This document shows positions 1 to 9,553 of a DNA stretch of 64,000 bases, piece after piece. The position numbers and the translations under genes were made by a program. Source of the stretch: Seminavis robusta (lineage: Eukaryota; Bacillariophyta; Bacillariophyceae; Naviculales; Naviculaceae); contig CAICTM010000132.1 in the NCBI GenBank assembly GCA_903772945.1, positions 45,953-109,952 on the forward strand, given 5' to 3'. Each line of letters opens with the position of its first letter. The first letter of the stretch is position 1. The notes below the pieces were generated by a model that worked only from the letters and a program-made list of their open reading frames with translations, was not told the origin of the DNA and made no database searches.

Positions 1-657
1 CATGTGTGGTGTGAATACGGGCCGGGGCTGATCCTTGCAAATGGGAAATGCGTCTTCTAGATGCTTGTGAAGTGTCAAGAGCGGTGCTTCTGTGCCTTCT
101 TCACTCTGTGTGGTGGTCAATGGTGAAGACTCTGGATTCAACCACAGCACACCTCGCTGTTTCCCGCCAAAGGTCCCCAATTCTTTCAAGATGACGTTGA
201 AAGGTTCCACCTGCTTGGTTGCCGTGTGCAATTGTTCCACCAAGTCCTTGAATTTCTGAGCATCATCATCCTTGCCGCCCACGTCCAAAAAGGGATAGAG
301 CAAATTGGCATGATGAGGCCATCGATAGTAGCCTGGATCATTGAGCTGTCGTCTCATTTGACTGACCGCCTTCCACACGTGCTTGTTGCTTGGCGGAGGG
401 ACCATGCAGACAGACATGTGATGTACTTTTCGAGGCTTTGGCGCTGCCTTGGTGGTGGCCTGTTCGTCCGTGGTGCCTTCTGGCGGCTTTTCGCTGGGTG
501 ATTGCTGCATGATGGTTCTTGTTGCCTTAGCTCTTTGAAAATTAAAGTTTCTGCTCGGTTGTGGGGCACGCAAAACAAATCCAAACGTTTGTCGTGGTAG
601 AGGCAGAGCGATGAATAGTGAAGCAAGGACCGATCTTGTACCGCTCAAACGTGCCAT
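1..657 (-). CDS. 2H phosphoesterase (LigT / 2'-5' RNA ligase-like) protein, C-terminus beyond window
   Basis: Reading from the ATG at 657 gives 219 codons in one open frame that runs off the left edge. The N-terminus (MARLSGTRSVLASLFIAL...) is basic then hydrophobic, like a signal or plastid presequence. Around residues 80-115 is VCMVPPPSNKHVW, then WPHHANLLYPF, and the last visible residues are FTPHM. The HxN-L-YPF block and a later F-x-x-H are what the two histidine motifs of 2H phosphoesterases look like. The family cleaves or ligates 2'-5' or cyclic phosphodiester bonds; the substrate here is unknown. The second motif is cut at its first histidine, so an intact active site cannot be confirmed. 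Organellar targeting is inference. There is no visible intron in the part seen. Confidence 0.6.
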   Translation of the reverse strand, partial: MARLSGTRSVLASLFIALPLPRQTFGFVLRAPQPSRNFNFQRAKATRTIMQQSPSEKPPEGTTDEQATTKAAPKPRKVHHMSVCMVPPPSNKHVWKAVSQMRRQLNDPGYYRWPHHANLLYPFLDVGGKDDDAQKFKDLVEQLHTATKQVEPFNVILKELGTFGGKQRGVLWLNPESSPLTTTQSEEGTEAPLLTLHKHLEDAFPICKDQPRPVFTPHM

Positions 658-3600
658 TTCCACGAGCGCAATCAGGAGGATCCGGAAAAGGCGGAAATGT
701 TGCTTTTCGACCCTCTTATTACATCTGGCCATGTCCAAGGGCCGGAGAGAGTACCAAGCTGCCAATCCAAGAGGAGATTCTCCCTGAATATATCAAACTG
801 CTCTCCGCTCCATTGACTGCTGTTGGTGGTTGTAGGATCCATCTGAGATGGTGGATCTTCAAATGTTTAAATCGGTAGAGCTGTAATTCATATGCCCCCT
901 GGGTCGTCTCCGTTTCCATAAATCTTTTATTACCAACACCTGAAACAGGATTCATTCAAAAAAGGATGCTTATGTCTTTGAGCGAGCAATGAGCCAGTGA
1001 GTGAGAAAAGATCCAATTCAGCGTCCCAACAAAAAACAAAGACGTCACATGCCAACAAACTCACTCAGAACACGGCCATAACAAAGAGGATAGACACATG
1101 CATGTTGTTATTATATTAGAGTAGAGGTGCCCAGCTCTCTGTTAGTGTAAGAATCGAAGAAGAGGCGACAGCCAACAGTGTTAGCTCTGGGTGGTTTGCC
1201 TTGAAGTCAGTGCCTACTTGGGTAGGGGCAAGGCTCTTGGCAACAACATACTCAGAGCAACAACTGTCGTCCTTTCGATTGCCATCGCCACCACCGCCGC
1301 CACCACCAACCAACGTCACCGCCAACCAACACCATCACTGTCTCTACCACCGCTCCAATCCACCGTCTACCTACACCGATCCCTTACCACCACAAACCAA
1401 CTAACCAAATGTTGCCGCCTTCGGGCTACGCCGGAGGCTATGGTCAATTTTCCTTGACGTAACCATTTCAATTTAAATTGTAGTAGCCAACTCGTTATTG
1501 TCGGCTTAGAGTAAAGGTATCGAAATAATGAACCGGAAGAGGAGAAGTGGCTTTCATGTTTATCAGTCGAGTGGCTTTCATGTTTATCAGTCAATGGCCG
1601 TCCCTCGTTGGTCCTCTCTTAAACGATTTGTGGGCATGAATTATAGCTATATTTGTTGTACCAGAAGATGGAAAATTGAACTTGTTGCTAGTCTACTGGT
1701 CTTTGTCTAACGGAAGGTTAAGAGAGGGTAAACAGTCCTCTCCGACTCGACGCACGAAACAAGGTGTCGATCCTCTTCGCTGCAGTTCAGTTCCATAAAT
1801 TCAGTCAACGAAAACAGCCTCTCCTCGACAATGGCCGAAGCGACCATGGCGAAACACTGACGAAACACTCCACAATGACGGCTTGTTGCGTTTCTTGTTT
1901 GCTGGCTCACTGCAGCGGCGTTTCGTTCAGCTATCTCAGCCCGGTAGCGGTAGCGACATCCTGTTGTTGGCTGCCGTACATCGCGAGAACGCTTTGTTGG
2001 TTCGTTGTGACTCGACTCTTGTTGCCTTACCATTGTCCTTGTGCCGAAAGTGCGAAAGCAAAAAACGTTAAGGGTAGAGTTATGGATCTCGTCAACGAAT
2101 TTCTGAATCGAATCCTTCACACACACGAATGAGGGCTCTCGGAGACTTATTCAGGAAACAGTAGTAAACATCAAAAGAAATAACGAACCACCACTCATTA
2201 CTTAGTGCCAACATTCGGAAGTATCACCGATTCACCCCCAGAAGCCATCTATCAACACAAGAACAACCCCACCATGATGGCACCATGATGAAACAACAAC
2301 AAAGACCATCAACAACAGTCAACAACATCACTACTACTATTGCTACTACTATTCATAGCTCCGAAGACCTCCGGTGGTCGTGCGATATGGCTTCGGTGTC
2401 GCGATCTGTTGTTGTTGTTCTGTTGTTGTTGTTGATTCCCCCTCCTCTTCCCCTCTTTGTTACTAGGCCGCTGCGCGGCCCCCCTCCTCCTGCCCCCGGG
2501 ACGATACTTCGGCCTTCGGCCGAAACTTGGGTGTTTCTTGCTTCGCCCCGGAACAGCTCCCTCGCTCATTCATGCGAAACTTGTGTGAAAAGCGAGGCGA
2601 CTTTCATGTGCATGTACATGCGTTGACTGTATCCCGTCAATACAATACTAGTCAAATACGTAGACTTCTACAGAGGCCTCTAAGTATTGCACGCCGGGTA
2701 TAATTCAAACCTCTGCCCCCAACAGTACCCTTACCCCTAAAGCAAGTCGTCTCCGGGAGACGAAATACATGTCCGGTATTTGAACAGGCCTTAGTACGAT
2801 ACCGATACCGAAGATCTTTCAGGATTGCATGGGCTCCCCACCAACATCGGAGCTAAAATAGGTCATCATCTCAGGATGGGTTCCAATCCGGCCCTTGCTT
2901 TCGTCATTTCGGCCGTGAAATTCGTTTTGCTTTTTTGTTTTGCTTAGCTACCTCTTCAGAGCGACCCGGAGCGCGTGTAAGCTCAACAAAACTCGTACTT
3001 GCATTATGATCAACTAGCAACGGGAAATTTGGAAGATAGAGTGAGTCTGCCTCGGACTAAATAGATCGACGCATAAAAGCCAGAAACGACCAGCGCCAAG
3101 ACTTTTCACGCCACCGGCATATGCTACCGCTTTAGGCTCCAGCCAGGTCTTGCAGGAGCTAACACCCCAAGCCAAGACCTAAGAGACCCATGCAGCTTTT
3201 CATTCCGGTTCCTGATACAACAAGACCTGGGGATATCCGCGGGAAGATTGTCGCTGGTTTCCTGCGACGTACTGTCAATCCAAAGCTGGAGTGGGTGGTT
3301 GGGGTTTCCATCTTTTCTTTGAGTCGCGGAAGCGTATACTCTATATCCTATAGTGGGAATAAAAGGAGGCCTGGTAAAAACTACTCGAGCGAACCCAAGA
3401 AGATATTATCACAGGGGTTTTACAGTAATAGATTTTTGAAGGGGTTTAGAGTCCGGTAGGTGGAGTGGGATCTTCCCGACATGACTAACCACATTCCGTA
3501 ACACAAGAGGGCAGCAGTCCGTCGCAGATCTTGTAGCCGTTGGGCTAGCTACCCGTAGGTATAGCCAGACAGCTTCTAGCTGGCAGATCTTGTGGCTGAT

Positions 3601-3674
3601 GCAGCCAGCGAGGATTGAATCTGGTTTGATTCCTTGCTCACAAAACACAAACCTGAACAAAAGCAACCCACAAT
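658..3674. other. Intergenic region, no supported gene
   Basis: About 3 kb with only short overlapping frames on both strands and no recognisable domain. It contains a 24-bp direct duplication (1546-1593), an ACA/CAA-rich then TGTTGTT-rich stretch around 2285-2440, and otherwise unremarkable sequence upstream of the ketosynthase gene. Confidence 0.5.
1546..1593. repeat. 24-bp tandem duplication
   Basis: Two adjacent copies of a 24-base unit beginning agtggctttcatg, differing only at the last base. This looks like a simple slippage or duplication event in intergenic DNA. Confidence 0.85.
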
Positions 3675-5000
3675 ATGAAGTTCTCTCTTATTAACACTAT
3701 CTTCCACTCACGCAAAGCTGTTGTCAAGTCCAAGCACAACCAGCTTGAACACACAGATAGTTCTACCAGAAGAGCATTCATTACAGGTTGTGGTCGTGCA
3801 GTGCCAGGTGTGGACCAGCTCCAAGGAAAAGGAGCCCTGGTTGACACTGACATCATCATGCAAAAGTTGGTGGATGCTGGCATTCACAACCCCAAGACAG
3901 GAAAGCCAGTAGCATTGGACTGGGCAAAGCGATATCTGGGATCAACCAGCATTGCAATTGCAGATGTGTCAGAATTTGAGAGAGTCTTTGATCAGCAGCT
4001 GACTGAAGATTGCAAGGATATCTCAGAGTTTGATATGAGTGTTTCTGCTGCCAAGATGGCTCTGGATGAGGCTGGTGTCTCTGCCAGTGAGATTGACTGC
4101 ATCATACATGTCTCTGGCTCCAACAGGGTGCCCAAGGAAGGAAGAAGAGATGACTTGGGCCTGAACAACTGCATGAGAGGATTCACCACTGCATTGTCTG
4201 GACTACGACCTGACTGCCTCCTGCAACACCAAGACTCTGGTTGTGCTGGAGTGGTGCCTCCCTTTCAAATGGCCAAGGCCATGCTGTCATGTGGTGATTT
4301 CAAGAACATCTTGGTGATTACTTCCAATGTGTTTCATCGAAGAGATTGGAAAGAGACCACCAAGGCCAATGAAATGACTCAATGGATCAACTTTCTCTTG
4401 TTTGGTGATGGTGCCAGTGCCTTCGTCTTGCAAGGGACACACCACCCATCAGAAGTCCTAGAGACCACCAAGAGCAACACCTGCTTTGAACTACTAAAAG
4501 TGAATTCTGTTTCGGACACTTCCATGTTTACCTTTCAGACATATGTGGAAGCCAACAAAGACACTTCTTGCATTCAAGTCACGGGTCGTTTGAATACGGA
4601 TGCTGCCAAGCAGTTTGTCCCCAAAATGAGAGAGTGGTTGAGCTCTCAAGGCATCAAAATTTCACAATTGGATGCCCTCTTGCTGCATCAGCCCAATTCT
4701 CATGTTATGCAAAAGATAAAGCAGTTCCTTGCAGGTGACAAGCTCTTGGATGTGTCTGGCAAGTATGGCAATCTGGTGTCTGCCAGTCTGGGTACCCAAT
4801 TCTACGAGCAGATTTACAGCAGTGGCAAGAACAAGATGAAGCACGGAGGCCTTGTGGCAGGGTTTACCTTTGGTGCTCATGCCGGAAACACCTACGGAGG
4901 ATTTCTTGCTCGCATTCACGTTGGAGAGGAGGATGAGACCATGGCTAGTGGGCCCTCCGAACTGCACTTGTCGGATGCTTCTTCCTCTGTCAGTGTATAA
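3675..5000 (+). CDS. 3-oxoacyl-ACP synthase III-like (thiolase-fold) ketosynthase
   Basis: Intronless 441-codon frame from an ATG. It has the thiolase-fold order of KAS III (FabH-type) enzymes: nucleophile Cys190 in QHQDSGCAGV, a FGDGASAF glycine motif near 243-250, His338 in LLHQPNSHV and Asn366 in GKYGNLVSAS, giving the Cys-His-Asn triad. The family condenses an acyl-CoA or acyl starter with malonyl-ACP or another acyl donor. The N-terminal 30 residues (MKFSLINTIFHSRK...) are basic but show no clear ER signal plus A-F plastid site, so a plastid FAS II role is not established; a mitochondrial or cytosolic site is possible. The last 20 residues are a Ser/Glu-rich tail. The 3' end faces the LRR gene, 209 bp away. 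Confidence 0.85.
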   Translation: MKFSLINTIFHSRKAVVKSKHNQLEHTDSSTRRAFITGCGRAVPGVDQLQGKGALVDTDIIMQKLVDAGIHNPKTGKPVALDWAKRYLGSTSIAIADVSEFERVFDQQLTEDCKDISEFDMSVSAAKMALDEAGVSASEIDCIIHVSGSNRVPKEGRRDDLGLNNCMRGFTTALSGLRPDCLLQHQDSGCAGVVPPFQMAKAMLSCGDFKNILVITSNVFHRRDWKETTKANEMTQWINFLLFGDGASAFVLQGTHHPSEVLETTKSNTCFELLKVNSVSDTSMFTFQTYVEANKDTSCIQVTGRLNTDAAKQFVPKMREWLSSQGIKISQLDALLLHQPNSHVMQKIKQFLAGDKLLDVSGKYGNLVSASLGTQFYEQIYSSGKNKMKHGGLVAGFTFGAHAGNTYGGFLARIHVGEEDETMASGPSELHLSDASSSVSV

Positions 5001-5209
5001 ACCGATTCCATTGCCACCTATGAAAATAAACACCTACTGAGTCGTGTTTACTTTGGAGAAGAGGAAGCACTGTCGCTGGCTTCCGTAGATAATCCTCCTA
5101 CTCTAAACCCCCGTTGGGTTCTACGTAACTTGAGTGTGATGTCATTCTAGCGCTGTATGCTTAGTCATCACAGTTTAGTTCCCATAACACAAAAACTTGT
5201 ATTGATAAT

Positions 5210-7487
5210 TTATACTTGTGCTGCAGACACCGCAGCAAGGGAGATGTCTTCCTCCATAGAGGCACCCATCGTCCTTCGACCAGTCTCGCTTGGGGTAGAA
5301 CCAATGAGAGAAGTGTAGTTGCATTTCCATAGGTTAGGTGCCGACTCAAGGAGAAGGTCAAAGATTGTGCTGAGATAGCCCAAATCATCGTCGTCACAAC
5401 ACATCTCCCGTGCACGCGAGAGGACCTCCACGATCGTGGCATGACTTGCGCCCATCCTCCGAACTCTTTCCCTGCCACACCTATTCAGCCGCATGTAGTA
5501 CAGCATTCGATCCGACAGCGCCTCATCGCGGAAAGTCGTAGGCCTGGGAAAGGTCATTGGCCGGAAGTCGGTGGGTCTCTTTGAGAATCCGCTGTAGTCA
5601 ACTTGGTTGTCATAGATTATTACCGAGCTTAGCTTTGAGTTGACCTTTAGGAGCTCCAAGAGGAACCTCTGAAGATCGCTGTTTTCATAACCAGTCCATG
5701 AATCCCCCGGTTCAAGTTGTGGCCTGTGTCTTGCCCCTACGTTTTCACCTTTGATCGCCCCTATTGCCTCTGTTTTCGCTGTTTGGACTATCACCTTTGC
5801 TCGTTTCGATGGCGGCGCCAAACTGTCGTTATTGGACTTTCGTTTTCTCTCCTGCAATGGTTGTTCCATTTCCAACGAGGTCAACGTAGTATCCTGGCGC
5901 AAGGCCCGAAACACTAAAAACATGTCAACGTTGTACTTTGTGGAGGAACCCTTGACGACGAGTTTTTCGATGAACCCGAGCTGGAACACACGCAACAGAG
6001 AATCTGTAATGTCCACCAAGCCTCCTTCTTCGAATGGTTCCAGAACCAGGCTCCCTGGACGACTCGCCACTGGCATTAGGTTTAGTGTATCCACCATGCA
6101 CTCGGGAGTCATTTTGCAACTTTGCAGATCAATGCACAGCCGATGGTCCAGCTCGTGATCGATGCTCCACTGACCGCCTAGCTCTGCGCACCAAAGCAGA
6201 AGCTCAAAGCGTCGATGGACTGATTTCAGAAAAGGTGTCATAACTGCGACATTCGGAATGTCCATCATGAAGAGAGTGAGCTTCCCAATGGAAGAATTGT
6301 GGGACCTTGCAAGGCCTTTCATTACAGCCTCCAGGAATGGCCCTTCCATGGTAAGAGAAAGCGAACGAAGAGAATTGTCGGTGGCAAAAAGCTCCTCCAG
6401 TAGATGCAACGCTCTATCGCGGGCAGCTCCATCGCCTACCATCATTTCGGGCTTGATGGTCAAGCCGACCACCTCGATGGACGCGCAATCCGAGAGACCT
6501 TGCAGTGTCTCGCAGAGTCCTCCATAAGTCCACTTGGCAGGACTCAAGTGAAGCTCCAGTACCCGTTTGGAAAGTCCAAGGAGTCGCTGAAGCACAAGTC
6601 CTTTGGCCTGGTCAATACGACAATCCGCCGTGTGCCATTGGAAGGACCTCACTTGGATGCTTTTTCTTCGAGGCTGACAGTCGCCGTGTTGGATGATCTT
6701 ATCAAGGACGCAGTCAAGGATTTCAGCACTGTAGCCAACTTCCAAAAGACTGTTGAACAACCAAAGACCCCACGCGTTGCGAGGCAAAAGTGCATCAATC
6801 ACGGTCCAAGAAGCATGTCGTATCCCATGGTACTTGGGCGAATCGAGCACCCGCAAGGTAAATGGAAGGGGACCATTGCGGAAGCTCGTAGTGGTTGCGA
6901 CTGGCAATTTCTGGGCTAGAAACGCAATCACAGCATCGCTGACCCAAGCCGATCGGCAGGCAGCTTCCAGGAGCAGTAAGCAATGCCGTTTACCGCGCCA
7001 TTCGCATTGGGCGAGAGGCATAGCAATGGCTTTGCAATACATTTCGTAGACTGGTTCTACTTTCTCGAGTCCGTGCCCAAGAAGAACAAAGTACCAAACT
7101 GTGGACCAAAAGACAATGACGTGGATGGTGAGCTCTAAAAGGTGGAAGCAATTGGTTTTGGTCCAGGGAAGACCCCTGCTCCTGCAGCCAAATAATAGAA
7201 ATGTACGCACGTGGATAGAGCGCTTGTGCAAAAAAGTTATGATACTTTATTGACGCCAGCGATGGAAAAGCCTTCAAGATCTGAAACACGTCCTGCCCAA
7301 TTTCCATATCCTTCTTCCGCCAATCCCCCAGTTTGCGTTGTCGCTGCCGCTCCATGCCCGAAATTCGCTGGGCATGTTGTCTCTTATGGAAGCTGCCAGT
7401 AACACATCCATCCAGCGCCAACTCGGGCGAGTCAACATACCCAGCGTTCCCCATGAGCTCTGTCAGTGTCTTCTTCGCGGCCTCCAT
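5210..7487 (-). CDS. Leucine-rich-repeat-like protein (two exons)
   Basis: Model: exon 1 7487-7211, intron 7210-7099 (112 bp, GTGCGTAC...CCACAG), exon 2 7098-5210; 721 residues. The ATG at 7487 is the first after an in-frame TAG. Repeated hydrophobic patterns of the kind LxxLxLxM recur over residues about 200-480, for example LLGLSKRVLELHL and DNSLRSLSLTMEG. A basic PPSKRAKV stretch (possible NLS) follows, then a C-terminal block YYMRLNRCGRERVRRMG. Diatom genomes have large expanded families of such degenerate LRR proteins of unknown function, probably protein-protein scaffolds. No kinase, F-box or membrane segment is visible. The intron is needed to join the frames; the spliced join reads ALYPLWYFVLLG. 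Confidence 0.7.
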
Positions 7488-8339
7488 TTTGGCCAACTAT
7501 GCGCTGTGATCGATGTGATTGCTGCAGCCGTAGGACACAATGACATCATTGTTCGGACAGAATCGAATCGTTCAATCTGATGAAATTGTGACAGGATTGC
7601 TTCAGACGTGATCCTACTCCATTTTAATAACCTTATTTTAACCTCTTCATTTACTCACGTGGTTCCCAGCCGTTCCGTGTTCGCTGAACCTGAACCTTTT
7701 TTAAGCCGTTAGAGATGCATGAATCTACGTGTACGGTACAACCACCGCGACCGAATTACACAACGTATGCTCTTTTGGGTCAGTGTTGCCCTGGCAAGTG
7801 CCTTCAAATCCTTCTCCTCTTCGTCCTAAATAGGATGAAAACAGAATACAAGGAATCTTGGTATCCCAATTGTTGCATGTCATGATGGCTTTTTCGCTTG
7901 CCAGAAACAGGAATAGTTTGGGTGAAAACGGTGGCTGGCATCAAGACAGGCTATTAAGGCAGCCTGGCAGTGCAGTGGTAGCCGTTCCTGGTTGGGGTTT
8001 GTCGCAGGGAGCTATGCATATGATTCATCAGGCTTGAGAACTAGGATATTCATGGAGGTGGAATTTCATGTCTGCGGCTCTCTATTTTCATTACTAGTAG
8101 TACATGTAACTCTCGTCTAACTAGCTAGGATCTGAATTAGAATTCGCCCCTACTGCTGCAGTTTGTTTGGGAAAGATGCAGAAAAGAACTGGGAGGTATT
8201 TTCTTCCCAGTCGCCATGGGTAAGATTGACCTCCCCGAAACATCAGCAAAAAGGCCCAATCAAAATAAGAAATGCAAAAACGACGGAGAGATTGTTGTGT
8301 GTATTTTTTCTTTTTCTTTCTTTTTTTAAAACAGAGACT
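7488..8339. other. Intergenic region
   Basis: Upstream of the LRR gene and downstream of the small acidic gene. I see no coding frame with coherent composition and no repeat beyond a short T-rich run near 8305-8330. Confidence 0.5.
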
Positions 8340-8699
8340 TTATTTGGTAATGGCCGTCGAGGCATCAATACACGCCATGCACGCCAAACTAAATTCACCG
8401 TCTTTCCAGTGACATCCGGCCTTGCAATCCGACGGGTTTCCTTCCTTCGATTCGGTAACGCCCGCCGCCCATGTCTTGTGCCATTCCCTCAATTCCTCGC
8501 CTGTTTTTCCACGTTCTGTTCCAAACTGTTCCAAATACTTTGTGATTTCCACCGGTGTTTCGTCATCTTCTTCTTCGTCGCTACTGGGATCCTCATCATC
8601 ATCGTCGGGGACGTACTTTTCGTGGCGCGAAAACTCCTCATCCGGATGGTATTCTCTGTCTAGCGTCTTGGTGCGCTTGAACTTGGCATTTTTCGACAT
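8340..8699 (-). CDS. Small acidic protein of unknown function
   Basis: A 119-codon intronless frame from ATG at 8699 to TAA at 8340. It begins MSKNAKFKRTKTLDREYHP (basic), then an acidic run (DDDDEDPSSDEEEDDE, about residues 32-47), then a region rich in Glu, Lys and Trp with four cysteines in the last third (CKAGCHW and CMAC). There is no signal peptide. I do not recognise a family. The four cysteines could bind a metal, but the spacing matches no zinc-finger type I know. It is divergent from the long Ser/Arg-rich gene (start 9554) with 854 bp between. Confidence 0.6.
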   Translation of the reverse strand: MSKNAKFKRTKTLDREYHPDEEFSRHEKYVPDDDDEDPSSDEEEDDETPVEITKYLEQFGTERGKTGEELREWHKTWAAGVTESKEGNPSDCKAGCHWKDGEFSLACMACIDASTAITK

Positions 8700-9553
8700 T
8701 GTCTTGTATGTAGTTTGAGTTATTTGCTTATGTGTGCGTGAAGTAGTCTAGCTAGATGGCTAGTAGTAGTAGTGGTGGTGGTGGCTTTGCTTGGGAGTGC
8801 TGTTGGTATCTTGTCCTGGTCGCCGTGCTGTTGTATCGATCGAGCCGTTGTGATGAGTTGCGTTGCAAGCGTTGTTCAATGACCTCATTTGCTGCTTGCG
8901 ATGCCGCAGTCATTGCTGCCTCCAAGATCGCGTGAAGAACCTTGGCCTTATAAAAGCTGTCAGAGCTGTCTGATCAACCTTCCTTTGCGGAAGGTCTTTC
9001 GGAGAAGAGATGGGTATTGAAGGTCATTTATTTGGAAAGCCTTAGGAAGTTCCCCAAGTTACAAGACCAGTGAGACGTAAAGAAATAAAGAATGCTTTCC
9101 CCAAATTCACTATTTTGGTCATCGTGCGGATCCTGAGAGTTAACCAATTATTCTCCTACTAAATCCTTTCCAAAAACTTGAGCTTCACGAGGCTTCACGA
9201 AGTTCACGTTCATTCTCGTGAGGTCCAACAACCTCCTTCCCGCGGAACGTCCCACTAACACACCATTACGGAGTGCCATGGTCCGGGTGTGCTCTACAAG
9301 ACCAACAACCTTCATTCCCAATTGCCAGTGGCACTACAAACTCCAGAGCTGGCTAGACTTTCAGCTAGCTTGCACGGTGCAGAATCCAGTTGGAAAACTC
9401 TGACTCAAGGCAGTGGAGTGGATGATTGAAAGGCAAAGAGTGTGTGTCGAATGAAGTATCTGTTCCCTTCCTTCCAATAGTGTAAAGGTACCGACCTTTT
9501 TCTTTCTTTCCAGACTTCCATTCATCTCCACATTCCAAGAACAAGAACAAAAG
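8700..9553. promoter_or_regulatory. Divergent intergenic region between two start codons
   Basis: Lies between the ATG of the acidic protein (minus) and that of the Ser/Arg-rich protein (plus), so it should hold both promoters. It has a short AGT/GGT-repeat run near 8760-8785. I see no identifiable core promoter motif. Confidence 0.4.

Noticed and set aside
1707-2126. Minus-strand 139-codon frame
   Set aside because: It has no ATG at its start and no coherent composition or domain; the overlapping plus-strand frame is equally long.
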